From NCBI RefSeq assembly GCF_030052815.1, contig NC_079504.1, positions 90,370,533 through 90,434,532 on the forward strand: a stretch of DNA of 64,000 nt, written 5' to 3'. A program made the translations under genes and the position numbers. Below the pieces are notes generated by a model. It did not search any database. It saw nothing but the letters and a program-made list of their open reading frames with translations, and was not told the DNA's origin. Below, piece by piece: positions 34,217-48,015 of the stretch (position 1 is the first letter of the stretch; the number at the start of each line of letters is the position of its first letter). This DNA is from Hevea brasiliensis (taxonomy: Eukaryota > Streptophyta > Magnoliopsida > Malpighiales > Euphorbiaceae).

Positions 34217-37200
34217 TGTCATACCTTACCCCTCTGTAAGGCATAACATGATCCCGTAGAATACTAATGAACTACCGAACTTCACCTACCGATAACTCAT
34301 TAAGTACCCTACAAGGGATTTTAAAACAATTTTCTTACATTTTGAAAGTGGTGAGCATTTTGGTAGGAATTAAAACCATTTATTCAAAGTTTAAATACTA
34401 GTGAAAATTTTTATCCATTTAAATTTTGCCGCAAATTTTATAAAAATTTTGACAGAGTTCCGTTTGTAATTGGAGAAAACAGTTCTTCAAATACCTAAAA
34501 AAAACACTTCCAAAAGTTTTTTACAACTCCCAACCTTCAATAAATCTCAATCAACCCAATTCAATCACTTCAAAGTAATTTCCACAATACAAATCAAATT
34601 CATCATCTCAAAATATTTAATACTTCATTCACAAGGCATAAGTCATGAAATTCATATGTACAAATATTAAATTTATGGAAGGAAATCCAAAATAATATTA
34701 TTACAATTTATTCACAACTGCTCAACTACATTGATACATACAACATTTCTATATTTACATCAAAATTATCTATAAGGGCATAAAATAATACCCGTACAAA
34801 AGACCAGAGTAGTCCTCTATTTAATAGCAGCTCACTCTGCTGCTTTCCCCTTGCTCTTATCTGCGACAGCAAAATAAGCTATCGCTGAGTATAAAAATAC
34901 TCAGTGGTGCACAATAAAAATTTAAAATGCAATACAGAAATCATTCATTAGTGAAACACAATTTAAATATTTCTCAAATTATCAAAGCTCATAATAACAC
35001 AATTTAGTCAAACAATTTCATAAACACAGTGTTGCCAAAGTCATACACAACTTAAGCCATGACACAAAATTTCCGATCAATGCCGTGTTGTACACCACGA
35101 CAAAGCAATCTCAACCCCATTAATCGAATCAATGAGGGAGGTGGCTAGCCAGCTAATGAGTACTCATCCGATCTCAACCTCAACTGGTAAACCAGAGAGG
35201 GAGGAAAATAAACAATCTCAACCCCATAAATGGAGGAGGAATAATGTGATACTGTCATGCTAAGTGTGAACATAAAATCAATTCAAAACAATTTATTCAA
35301 ATAATTTATGAGAAATCTGATCAATTTCCAAAGTCACATTTACAATTATAAAATGGCAACACAGTACATAATTAATCAAAGAAGTCAAATTTTTGAGATT
35401 AAAATATTTAAACAATTATTATTGTGCACAAACCTGACGTGAGTCGCCTTTAGGCCTTGACTCAGTCTCTTCGAGTTTCCAAGTCCTTTTCAGCTGAAAC
35501 ACACAATTTCACAGTGTTTTAGTACCATAACTTAGCATAAATCCAAAAATAAATTTCACTTCATTTTTACCTAGCTTTAATGTACTAATTTCGACGTTCT
35601 CGAAGTTTTTGTGTTTGGGTTACTATTCACTACACTATTAAGTCAAATTGTTGACGTTTTAAGGCTTAATAGGTATGGGAACTCCAACTTCACCCACATA
35701 CCACATTTTGGTCATTAAATTTGTTGGTTTTGGTTATTTTCTCAAAGCTTAAGTCCTTTTGGCTAAATTGTCAAATTTTCAGTTTTGGTGCTCCAAGTTG
35801 CACTGTTCCATTGGTCAATCTACTGTTGGAATTTGCAAACCTTTCTTCATAGAAAATGTTCCTTATTGTATTAAGTTTATTCTCATTTTTGGATCACCTC
35901 AATTGGAGTTTTGTAGCTCAAGTTATGGCCATTTGAACTAGGACTGGCGGATTGGACACAACCCAGATTTTACGGGCAGTGCAGCGCGAAAGGCATTTGA
36001 GTCACCAACTTGGGGTGGCCAAATGGCTTGGTTGCTGGCAGATTTTGGACTTGTGTTATTCACGAAAATTTTAGGTCTATATCTCATCTAACCTCTGGTA
36101 AAATTTTAGGTCATTTTGACCTGCCTAGCTCGAGTTATGACCAAATGAAACTGTTCATTTGGTCAGTTTATGCATGCATCGCTCTTATTCAACTTTGGTC
36201 AATTGGTTCACTAAGTTTTGGTCACTTTTTGGGCATGATTCCTAAATGAAAATTGTGTCATTTTATGTCTATTTTCATCCCCAATTGGTACCATATCAAT
36301 TGGACTTGTAAAATTTCAGTTTTGGTCCTTCAAAGTTGACTTGGTCATGCTGCCAGTAGCATGACCATTCACCCTCTGAATTTGGCTTCACTTCCAACAA
36401 TTCAAACACAACTCATTTGGTCACAATTGACCATTTTTCACTTCACAATAGGTCAAACATGCCATTTACTCATTTCTTGCATTTTTGGTTCACAAACCCT
36501 AAGTCCCAAAACCCTAACTCACTTAATTGTTACAATTAATCACATTTATGCATTTCCATCTTACTACCATACTCATGTAAGTTTACTAACACCTTTAATT
36601 CATTCTAAACACATCAAACCATAAAAAATCATACTCCCCTTCAACAGGCTGAAATTTCAGTTTGGTCCTTCCCCCCCATATTTGTTTTCATTTCATTAAT
36701 TCCAACAACCAATTAGGCATTTAAAATGGAAAAATGGCAAGTTAACATACTAACCTCAACTTAAACACCAAATCTTCAATTGTTCTCCTTCTTTCTTCTT
36801 TCTTTCTTGTTCTTAAGTTGAGATTGCAAGCTCTAGTAAGGTTTTTAGGGGATTTATTAAGGTTGAGTGGAGGAATTAAAGCTTAAGTGCAAGCTTTAAT
36901 GGAGGGTTAGCAATGGTGAAATGAAGGAGAGAGTGAAGCGGCACCAAGGAGAAGAAGAAGAGATTTTTCTATTTTTTTTCTTTTGTTTTCTTTTATCAAT
37001 TTTGCTTATGGAAGACTACAAAATCTAATTTAATAAATATTTAATTAATTTAGTTATGGCATCATGCATGAGGTCATGCATGATGTCATCACCTTTTTAC
37101 TTTTTGATTTTCCTCTTTTTTTTTATTTTTTTCTATTAGTTCTTTAATTTGATTCTTGATTCCAAAATTTTCTTTTCTCCGATTTTATTTGACAGTTAGG

Positions 37201-37640
37201 TCAGGAGTCAGCTCTCGGGGTCAATTGACCAAATTGCCTCTCCGGTTCATCCCGGTTTGCAAATAATTCCATATTTCTTCCGGCTCCCTGACCTAATTTT
37301 TTGACTGGCTTAACAGTTCTTTTTCGTGATTTTCTCTTTTCCACTGTGTTCATAATGGTCCTAAGGACTGCAGCGTCATATTTTACGGTTCGAAATTTGA
37401 GTTTAAAATGACTTCGCAGTCGTTCCCGAGGAGGTCACCCATCGCCGTGACTCTCGGCTCGTTTAACTTCTTATGTTTTGTTTTTCTTATTTTTACTTAA
37501 CTAGTTGAACATTACTAATTATTTGTGTTTATGGTTTCTCTAGTTGTCTTAAGTATGGTTCTAATCCCCTTAATTGTCCGGACCGACTTCGGTCACCAGA
37601 ACAGTAAAATATACCAGGCTATACAAATAGGGGTGTTACA
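34217..37640 (-). mobile_element. N4a: solo LTR of the N3 family (3424 bp)
   Basis: TGTCATACC at 34217 to GGTGTTACA at 37640, with perfect TSD AACCC (34212-34216, 37641-37645). No primer site or coding sequence, so a solo LTR, as formed by recombination between two LTRs. Stem-loop CTGAGTAT/ATACTCAG at 34885-34904 is the most perfect of all copies. The palindrome region near 37060-37090 has GCATCATGCATGA followed by a second GCATGATGTCAT. Confidence 0.95.
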
Positions 37641-37645
37641 AACCC

Positions 37646-39114
37646 TTTGATGCACTGTAGATGTAATTGGTAGCTTTGTGAAGCACCTAGGACCTCAAGA
37701 GTTGTCCCTCTAGCCTTTCCACACCAAGATCACCAATAGCAGCCCCTAAACCAGTTTCTCAAGTCTTGCCAACCAATTAGAAATTAGGGATTTGCCTTTA
37801 GAGATGTTGTAGATGTGTATAGGACACTAGAAACAATTTCTAGCAATTTTAATTCAAAAAGATTTAGGCAATTCTCTTTGAATTGATGAGAGAAGAAGAA
37901 AAAGAAGAGAGGAGTGCACTATAGGTGGAGGCACCTTTTTTTAGAAAATCAGAATCTATTTTATTTTATTTTTTCTTTCTATTCCCTTTTATAATTAGGT
38001 CATCACTTAAAACCCTTGCCACATGTCATCACTTGATTGCATCTTAATTTTAATTAACCTAATCACATTAAGCCAAGTGTCAAAGCTAGATTTAATCTTG
38101 ACTTTGATCACCTTGCATGATAGGAAGACAAATGGCAAACTTATATGGTGCCATGTGTCACCATCTCATGATGCCACATGTCACCATCTCATGATGCCAC
38201 ATGTCACCATCTCATGATGCCACATGTCACCCTGTGAAATGACCAAATTATAGTTGTGTTTTAATTTTAAGTTCTCAATCCAAAATAATTATTTCTCCTC
38301 TTCTAATCAATTTATATCAAATATAAATTAATTAAATAATCTCTATTAATTAATTTCTCATAATTAAATTCATATTTAAATATTTTAAATATAAATTTAA
38401 CTTATATTATACATCCAATAGCCTAGATTTGATTTCAAGCCATGATAGGGACATTATAATTTTATTGCAAATCAAACATATTTAATTAATCAATTAAACA
38501 CTTTAATTAATCAATTAAATCACATTTAACTTGGTGATTATCTTGTGTATGTGTGTGGCTTACTAGGCTCATCACTAATTGGCAATGACATATGATATTA
38601 ACTCTTAATATTATCAGAACTCTTTTTTACCATAAATGATTTCTCTAAATCATTTTAGGCATCTCATAGACCATGGTTGACACCTAGCATAGCATGCCAT
38701 GGCCACCCAATCAGTAATAAGGAATACCTTTAAATGAACCTATAATCATATGTTACCATGCACTAGAATATCTCTGTTACAAAATCCCAATTTGAGCTGG
38801 AGTTATAGTTTATGTCAAACCCCATTTGCTATGAATATTATATTCTCTTTTAATTCCAGTTCTTGATTAATTAGATTTTCTTGTCAGAAACTCTTTTCTG
38901 ACTAAATCTGTCTATCCTGGCCAGGAGCTTAAAACATCAAGAACAATTAAATGAACATAGGATTTTATCCCTATTTTTTTAGAGTAACAGATTCCATCTT
39001 GATCAACACCTACCTCCATATATAACTAGTAGGAGCCAACACATGCCCATATACCCATACACAGTATAAGTATGAAAGCAATATCAAACTCAAAGCACCT
39101 ATATATAAGATAAA
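37646..39114 (-). repeat. N4 right LTR, piece 2
   Basis: Resumes the copia LTR (compare 26935-28350) and ends at ATAAA, where N4b starts. Contains the 23-bp tandem array at 38152-38232. Confidence 0.92.
38152..38232. repeat. 23-bp tandem repeat in N4 right LTR
   Basis: Units of CACATGTCACCATCTCATGATGC start at 38152, 38175 and 38198, plus a partial at 38221. The left LTR (about 27440-27478) and N4b1 (about 42630-42672) have about one unit, so the expansion is private to this copy. Confidence 0.95.
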
Positions 39115-42100
39115 TGTCACACCCTACTCCTCGTAAGATGTAACATGCTCCCGTAGTACACCTAATGAATTACCGTACTTCGCCTACCGATAACCCATTA
39201 AATATATACTACAAGGTATTTTAAAACAATTTTCTTATTTTTGATAAGTGGTGAGCATTTTCTAATAGGTATTTAAAACATTTAATTAAAATTAAAACTA
39301 GTTAATATTTTTTGTCCATTTTATTTTTCCGCAAATTTTATAAAAATTTTGGCAAAGTTCCGTTTGTATTTTGAGAAAATAGTTCTTCAAAACCTGAAAA
39401 TAAAGACACTCCCAATATTTTTCTCAACAACTTCTTCAAATTTCACAATCAATCTCAACCAATTCCTCAAGTCTAAAAATTCAAACAATCCTCATTTTAC
39501 AAATCAACACAAGCAATTCAATACACAGTTAAAATTAAATCAAATATTGAAATATCTCATTAAAATAACAAAATGAATATTTACATTCATGGGAGTATTA
39601 AAAATTTAGTAGTGCAAACTTTATAAATACATAAAATCTCAAGATAATATTACAATAATTTGTATTTGATTACAATCGAAGTATATATATTACAAAAGAG
39701 TTGGTACAACTGCTCAAAGTAAATTTTATACATATGATTATAGAATTACATGAAAAGTTAATGTACAAGGGTATACCTATGATATACCCAAGGATAATCT
39801 CACCATATCTTTCAGTAACCTTGCTCAGCTGCTCTATATTTTCTTTCACCTGCGACAGCATACAAAGCTATCGCTGAGTAGTGAACTTAGTGGTGCACAA
39901 ACTAATAATTTAAAACTTAATATAAATTATTCTTAACAATTCATAATGAATAAAAATTTAAAATTTCTAAATTCTTCAAAATCCATGACATACAAAAATC
40001 ATTATTTTCATTCATGCAAATTATTCATTTGAATAACATTTTCATCAAATAGTAACTATTTATTTACATTTCTTTTAAATTTCGAAACAATACAAAAATA
40101 TTTTGAATCATTAACAAATTATTTATTTCAATTACAATTTATCAAATTATGCATAATTTAAAGGGCGTTGCCAACAATTCACACAGTTGATCCCATGACC
40201 CAAAATTCAAATAGATGTTGTGTTGTATACCACAACATTTCACATTCTCCCAATAACCGAGGCTAAAAGGGAGAAACAAAGACTAGCTAGTATATATGAG
40301 TACTCATTCAAATTCTTCCCCAACTGGCAAGCCAGAGAGGAAGTAACTCGCCCCATCTAGTGGAGGAGATATCTCACTAGACAAGCTAATGAGAATTCAC
40401 AACAAATTTTGTCATGTCAACTGTGGTTTCAAATCATATTCAAAACAATTTCTATTTACAAAGTGTTTACAAATCATAAATATATTTAATCATCATAAAT
40501 TAATGCTCAAAGTTGGCAACACATCAAACTTAAAATTTACAATTCTCAAAACAATGCAATAAATCCTTAAATGTACAAGAAAATTTATATTCAAATTATA
40601 CAATTTCATTCAATAAGTTAAAATTCTCAACACAACAAAAATCATAAATCATACAATAAATTTATTTCAAATCAATTTGGAATTGAAAAATAACAAAAGA
40701 GTTAGTTGTGCACAAACCTTAAGCGAATCACCTCTTGACCTTGACTCGATTCCTTGGGTTTTTTCCCGGTGTTCTTTTCAACTGAAACACACAGTTTCAC
40801 AGTGTTTCAGTATCATAACTCATCGTAAATCCAAAAATAAATTCAAATTCACTTATACCTAGCTTTAATATGCTAAACTTGGCGTTCTTCAAAATTTATG
40901 TTTTGGGGTTACTATTCACTACTCTATTCAAGTCAATTTGTTGACTTTCTAAGGCTTAATAGGTATGGGAATTCTAACTTTACCAACATACCAAATTTTG
41001 GTCACTAAATTTGTTGGTTTTGGTGGTTTACTCAAATTCTAAGTCTTTTAGGCAAATTTGATAAATTTTCAGTTTTGGTGTCTAAGGTTGCACTATTCCA
41101 TTAGTCACTTTACTGTTGAAATTTGGCAAAACTTTCCTCATAGAAAATGTTCCCTATTGTCTTAAGTTTATTCTCCTTTTTGAATCACTCCAATTGGAAT
41201 TTTTGAGCTCAAGTTATAGCCATTTGAACCATGGCTGCCGGATTGGTCTCAACCCAGATTTCAGGGTAAATTTTGGTTCTGGCAGTTTTAGGTCACCAAA
41301 TTTGGGTGGCCAAATGATTTGGTTAATGGCATAATTTGGGTTTGTATTCTTCATGAAAGTTTTAGGTCTATATCTCAACTGTCCACTGGTCAAATTTCAG
41401 GTCATTTAGACCTGCCTAGCTCAAGTTATGGCCAAATGAACAAATACTGTTCATTTGGTCATTTTGTACAGGGTCGACTGAGATTTTCCAAGTTTGGTCA
41501 AATTGTTCACTAGGTTTTAGTCACTTTTTAGGCATGTTTCCTAAATGAAAATTGTGTCATTTAGTGTCTATTTTCATTCCCAATTGGTCTCATACCAATT
41601 GGACTTGTAAATTTTCATTTTTGGTCCCTTAAAGGGACCTTGGTCATGCTCCACGCTCAATCCGAATTTGATCTCAACTCCAACACTTCCAACACACTTC
41701 ATTTGGTCACCATTTACCATTTTCCATTTAAACTAGGTCAAATATATCATTTACCAATTTCTCACATTTTTGTCTCTAAACCCTAAGTGTCCAAACCCTA
41801 GTTTACTAATTCTTTACATTTGATTGATTCAATGCCTATATACATGTTTCTTCATCTCAAACAAGATCACATATACTTTTAAATCTATCAAACCATGCAA
41901 ATATTGAAGGAACGGAAGCGTGAAAAATACAAGTTTATACCATTGAATTCAAAAATTTTCACCTAGGGTCACATGCATCATGCAAGATTTATTTTTATCT
42001 ATTTGATTTCAATGATAAACAACACATTAAAACTCTTTTAATATGTTTTTGGATCTGTATTTGCCATTTAAGATTTCAAAATTAATCAGATTAATTTTAG

Positions 42101-43790
42101 AACCCTAGATTAAATCAAGAACGATTACACTAACCTCTTGATGCACTGCAGCGTGTCTGCGCCTTTGAGATTCGTCTTCAGGACACTAGATGTTGTCCCT
42201 CTAGCTTGTCCACACCAAGAACACCTATAGCAGCCCTTGAACAGCTTCTAAAGCCTTTTCTATTAATTAGAAATTCAAGTTCTACCTTTTAAGAGATTAG
42301 AGATGTAAACAGGACACTAGAAACAATTTCTAGTGTTCTTAATTAAAGAGATTGATGGCTAATCTCTTTGAATTGATGAGAGATGAAGAAGAATAGATGA
42401 AAAGCCTCAAAGTGGCGTGACAAAGGAGAGGAGTGGCTATTGGTTATTTTTTCTTTTCATAACCATACTTAAATAGCTAGGTTAACACATTAAACCCTTG
42501 CCACATGTCACCCTTTGATTAGCTCTAGGTTTAAGTGACCCAATCACATTGTGCCAAGTGTCAAACCTATATTTAATCTTGATTTTAATCATCTTACATG
42601 ATTAAAAAACATTTGGCAAGCTTATGTGTAATCCCATGTGTCACCATCTCATGGTGCCACGTGTCACACTGTGAAATGACCAAAATGGCCCTATGTCTTA
42701 ATTTTGAGTTCTTAACTCAAAATAATTATTTTTCTTCTTCTAATTAATTAATCTCTATTAAATAATTTCTCATTAATGAAATTCATATTTAAACACTTTA
42801 AATATAAATTTAATTTATACTACACATCCAATAATCTAGATTTGGTTTCAAGTCATGCTAGGGACTTTGCAATTTAATTGCAAACCAAACCTATTTAATT
42901 AATCAATTAAACTATTTAATTAATTAATTAAATCATATTTAAATAGGTGATAACTTGTGTATGTGTGTGACTTACTAGGCTCATCACTAATTGGCAATGA
43001 GACATGATATCAACTCTTAATATCATCAGAACTCTTTCTTACCATAAATGATTTCTCTAAATCATTTTATGCACCTCATAGACCATGGTTAACACCTAGC
43101 ATAGCATGCCATGGCCACCCAATTAGTAATAAGGTTTACCTTAAATGAACCTATAATCATATGTTACCATGCACTAGAATCTCTCTGTTATAAAATCCCA
43201 ACTCAAACTGGAGTCATGGTTTATGTCAAACTCCATTTGCTATGAATATTATGTTCTCTTTTAATTCTAGTTCTTGATTAAAAAGATTTTCTCATCAGAA
43301 ACTCTTTTCTGAATAAATCTATCTGTCCTGGCTAGGAACTTGAAACATCAAGAACAATTAAATGGACATAGGATTTTATCTCTATTTACTTAGAGGAACA
43401 GATTCCATCTTGATCAACACCTACTTCCATATATAACTAGTAGGAGCCAACAGATGCCCATAATAATTCTTTTTCGTGATTTTCTCTTTTCCACTGTGTT
43501 CGTAATAGCCCTAAGGACCGCGGCATCACATTTTACGGTTCGAAATTTGAGTTTAAATCGACTTTGCAATTGTTCTTGAGAAGGTCACCCATCGCCGTGA
43601 CTTTCGGCTCGTTTAACTTCTTATGTTCTGTTTTTCTTATTTATAGTTAACTAATTGACAATTACTAATTATTTGTGTTTATGGCTTATCTAGTTGTCTT
43701 ATGTGTGGTTCTAATCCTCTTAATTGTCCGGATTGACACCGGTCACCAAAACAGTGAAATATACTAGGCTATACAAATAGGGGTGTTACA
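39115..43790 (-). mobile_element. N4b: N3-family LTR inside N4 right LTR, itself interrupted
   Basis: TGTCACACC at 39115 and GGTGTTACA ending at 43790, with TSD ATAAA at 39110-39114 and 43791-43795. The LTR parts are 39115-41904 and 43463-43790; between them lies truncated copia LTR N4b1. About 1.1-1.4 kb of the middle LTR, present in N4a, is missing. Stem-loop CTGAGT (39874-39879) pairs with ACTTAG (39885-39890). No internal coding region. Confidence 0.92.
41905..43462 (-). mobile_element. N4b1: truncated copia LTR inside N4b
   Basis: Starts TGAAGGAACGG like the N4 LTR and follows it (compare 26702-28280) for about 1558 bp, then stops after GATGCCCATA and joins N3-family LTR at about 43462. 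The missing far end and the missing LTR middle fit one deletion that began in N4b1 and ended in N4b. Its flank at 41900-41904 is AATAT; the other TSD copy is lost. Confidence 0.88.
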
Positions 43791-43795
43791 ATAAA

Positions 43796-44255
43796 TGTGT
43801 TATCTCAGGTCCAAAGATTATATGCACTGATATAATATATAACAATGTATTGACAAGAGTAAACTCCAAGTGCTTGTCATATGCGTCACTGGTTCGGCTT
43901 ACTTATCATTATAAGTGCCTATCATGTTTGTTATATGGCATGATACTCACCATTCCATCTTATTTATATCTCATATAAATACCTTAGGAACAAATGTGAT
44001 TACAATATTTCTGGATAAGTCATGTCCTTATTGTGAAGCATCCTCAATTGTGAACCAATTTATTATACTTTGTGCTAGAAATATTGTCACTCATATTCTT
44101 AACAACATAAGAATAGAATTTCTAACAAAATATCAATGGACCTTTTCTTTTACACATAAATACATTATGTAAACGGAAAAGTAAAATTGCCTTTTATTAA
44201 TAAAATATGTACAAGATACATACTAAACGATATGCTCTAAGGCATACTACTAACA
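43796..44255 (-). repeat. N4 right LTR, piece 3 (LTR 5' end)
   Basis: Matches 28355-28814 and ends TACTAACA at 44255, followed by the TSD CACAG. Confidence 0.93.
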
Positions 44256-44313
44256 CACAGTTGTCACAGGAATCAATGGCCTTGTGGCATACCCCTCCAT
44301 GGGTCTTGCCACA
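44256..44313 (-). pseudogene. HOST gag first zinc knuckle, island between N4 and N5
   Basis: Minus-strand reading gives CGKTHGGVCHKAIDSCDNC, the first knuckle and the opening Cys pair of the second. Its frame continues into 26701 (across N4) and comes from 48020 (across N5). The first Cys of knuckle one appears to be Tyr (TAT) just beyond the N5 site. Confidence 0.88.
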
Positions 44314-47300
44314 TGTGATATCCTCACTTTAGGTAGTCCGTACATTCTCCTGTTCCAGTAACCAATGGCTGTCCGAAGAGCCAAAATGCCCAAAACTATA
44401 TTTAAGCTAGAGTGAGGAGTCATAAATAACTTAAATAATGATAAGAAAAATTAAGAAAAATTTTAGAAAAGAAATGCTCTAAGGTTAAATGAGCCGATGC
44501 CCTAGCAATGGGTGACCTAATGTGAAGTTGCTGTCTTCACAGTTAGTAGCTCTAAACCTGGGGAAATTTCTGTGAAATAGTTTTTGGGACTCCAAAGAAG
44601 ATTCATTGAGGTTTTGATGGCATTAGAATGCCAAGAAAATGCTTAGAAAAATTTTTAGATCGGTACAGATGATTTTAGTTCATTAAGCAAAACGAAGGGC
44701 ATTTTGGTCATTTCGCCTTCAAAGATAATTTTTAACCGACTTGTCCATTTATGTAAGTGAATTATATGACATAAAATATGAATAAATATTACTAAAAATT
44801 TAATTAAAAATGAGTAGAAAAGAAAGAAAAAGAAAATGAAAATAAATACCTAATTATGACATAATATGATGTCATAAAGACCCCTTAGCCAATCAAATTT
44901 TAACAAGCACACCACTAACACATTAAAAAGAGGAAAAAGAGGTCAAAATTAGAAAAACCAATCTGCCCTTTCTTCTTCACTTTGGCCGACCTCCATGGAT
45001 GCACTTTCCATGAATTTTTCAAGCTTTTTAGCTAAAAAGTCTCCCTTCTCTCACACTAAAAGCCCTAACCACCTTCACTAAAAATTACACCCACACCAAG
45101 GAGAAGTGTTTGGTAGCCAAGAAAGAATGAGAAAGTGAAGAAAAAATTGAAGTCTTAGTTAGCTTGGATTTGAGCTACAAGAGGTTAGTGCTTATTTATG
45201 CATATCTCTCTCTTTATTCCATGTTAGGGACTTAAATTGAGCATGAAATTGTAAGAAAATTGAAATAAAACTTATGTGTATGAGCACCATGGAATTCGAC
45301 AGCCCTAAGGAAGTGATGATGTTGATGGTTTAAATTGAATTAAATTGGTTTAGTGATGGTATTTGAGAAGTGTGAATGGAGTAAAGATGGTAGTTCATGT
45401 GATATGCATGAATTAGGGATAGTTAGGGTTTTCTGATCAATTGGGGGTTTTGTGTTTTAAGGTTTCATTGGAGCTCTAATGGTCAAGTAGTGACCATTTA
45501 AGTTAAGTTAACCATAAATTGAAGTGAGTTATGGCATTAGAAATAGCTTTGGTATGCTGCCTTGTTGTTGAGATTCTGGACCCTTTGAGTCCAATGTGTT
45601 TAGATGGTTATATCTTGGGGTAGGTTGCTATAACTAGTGAAAGGCCAATTAGATTTGAAACTATACACATAATGACACAACTTTGATGAAGGAAGCCTGC
45701 CCAGAAAACCACTTTAGAATGACCTAAAAACTGGCAAAATCTGGGTAACCAATTATTGACCTGGAAAAATTGACCAAATGAACAGTACGGTCATAATTCA
45801 GTGTAGAAAAGTCCAATTGACCTAAATTTTATATCAATGGAAATATTAGACCATTTAGGACAACTTTCATGAAGACCATAAATCCAAATTTTGACCAGAA
45901 CTTAATGAAAATTTCCACCAAAGTCAGGACACCAAAACTACCAAAATTGGTTCTGCCCAGAAATTTTGGAAAATTTCAATCCGGCCAGTTATGGTATTTA
46001 GGCCATAACTTGAGCTACAAAACTCCAAATGGAGTGATTCAAAAAGGGAATTTAAGAAGACACATAAAGGAACAATTTTGATGAAAAAAATTTTGCCAAA
46101 TTCTCACTGTAGCTTAGACCAATGGAATAGTAAACATAAGACACAAAAACTAAATTTTTTAAAATACTTCTAGGAGGCTTTAAAGTGCAATTGGCAATCA
46201 ATGCTAACAAATTTAGAACTTAAAATGTGGGATCTTAGTGTAACTAGGATTAACATATTTACTAGGTATGAAAAAGTCCACTTTTTGAGTGAATAGTAAG
46301 GTAAATAATCATCTCAATAATATTAATGCAAATAACCAAAACTTAAATTACAAATGATAAGTTAGATAAATAGTGTAATGAATAAATGGATTATATTAAT
46401 ATATGAATAAGAAATTAGTTCTTATTATTGTAGAAAGGAAAAATACTTTGAGTACAATGTTATATAAGGATAATTGATGTGAATTGTGATCATATGAATG
46501 ATCAAATGAATGTATAAATTATAATGAATGCATAAATTATGTAGAATTGTATTTTAGAAATTTATGCTTCTGGTAGGAATAGAATTGAAATATTATAAAT
46601 TATTATTGGAGCTTATAATGAAATAATGAAATAATAAAACATAATAACACTTAATGGTACTTATGTGCCCATGTATTGCCCAGACACATGTGTCAGATTG
46701 GATAGATTGGTATGCCAATAGGGTATTGTTTTAGCAATACTACGTAAGGCTTTATGCCCGTATTTATGGATTATCTGTTATCATGGCTTTTAGCCATACT
46801 GATATGTTATCATGGCTTTTAGCCATACTGATTGCATACGTAGTTGACGTTCTGAGCTTACACGTCCCATGGTATGACAACCCGAGGCACTGCAGTGCCC
46901 AGTGCCCAGGACCCATTTATCTAGTTTAGTCAGCCTGTCATAGGTTACTTGGATAGTGAAATTTGTTAAGAATAATGTGAATTAAATGAATGAATAAGAA
47001 AGAAACTAGAATTAGTTTTAAAAATTTTATTTACTATGCAATGATTAAAAATACCTAAAAATAAATTAGTGAAATGATAAGAAGATTTGCAAAAGAAGTA
47101 GAACGTAAATAAATATTATAAATGCGTTTCTCATAATAATTTAAGACTAAATTTAATATTGTTAAATAATTGACTATTGTATATATTATTACTATAAAGT
47201 TTATACACTAAGCATTTTTAAAGAAGGACAAATTAGGATAACTGATAATTAATATTAGTAATCTCACACAAAATTAAATTAATTCTTGAGCATCCAAATA

Positions 47301-48015
47301 TTGCTTCGGTTTTGTCTTTATTGTATATTATTTTCTTTGTTATATTATTGCACCACTAAGTAGCGATGCTTAGCGCGATGGATTTGTTTTCTCGCGCAAG
47401 TACTGAAGATAAAGCCCAGTGGATATTAGACTGGGATTTTGGAGTTCTAATCTGCAGAGTGTTTAAGGTTGTCACCTTCTCAACAATGCATATAGATAGG
47501 GCTCATATAAGTCATTTTATGTATTTTGTATATTATAAAAATTTCGTATGTTGTAATGTAAACTAGGAAATTGTAATTAATGTGCATATGTTGTAAATTA
47601 ATAAATTAGCTATTTCATCTGAAATTAATTTGTATATTATGTAAATTATAAATTTGTGTAATTAGTTTATAAATCATGTAAATTTATGTAATTTGAGAAT
47701 TTTTACATATGAATTGAGTATGAATAGAAATGTATGGAAATGATTATGGGCATAATATATATGGATGATATTCTAAATGATGATATTTTTATTGTAAAAT
47801 ATTATTGAAAATTTCAAGCAGGTGAATAGTAAAATACGCCAAATGGTAATAGAAACAGGGGAAACTCCGCTAGTTTCTCCTTAGAAAAATAATTAATATT
47901 AAAATATAACTAAAACAAATTATTAAAAGAATAAAGTAAGATAAGATAGGGTGCTCCGGCACTGAGTATAACATGTCTTGCTTGGCTACACTATAGATGG
48001 GTAAGGGGTGTTACA
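44314..48015 (+). mobile_element. N5: solo LTR, 3702 bp, forward
   Basis: TGTGATATCC at 44314 to GGTGTTACA ending at 48015, perfect TSD CCACA at 44309-44313 and 48016-48020. Forward orientation, like N3a and unlike the rest. The U3 half is related to the N3a LTR (palindrome near 44860-44880 followed by GCCAATC); the 3' part resembles the left end of N2. Stem CTAAG (47356-47360) with CTTAG (47369-47373). No primer site or pol. Confidence 0.93.

Larger units (their letters stand above)
26702..44255 (-). mobile_element. N4: Ty1/copia LTR retrotransposon with two LTR insertions in its right LTR
   Basis: TSD CACAG at 26697-26701 and 44256-44260. Left LTR 26702-28814 (3' LTR of a minus-strand element); pol then gag 28829-32383, long leader to 33968, primer site, and right LTR in three pieces (33983-34216, 37646-39114, 43796-44255) split by N4a and N4b; their sum, about 2.16 kb, fits the left LTR (2113 bp). 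Domain order gag, protease, integrase, RT, RNase H is diagnostic of Ty1/copia. Lineage within copia is not assigned. Without N4a and N4b the element would be about 9.4 kb. Confidence 0.93.

Noticed and set aside
38152..38232. CRISPR-like array
   Set aside because: Direct 23-bp tandem units without spacers, in a plant LTR.
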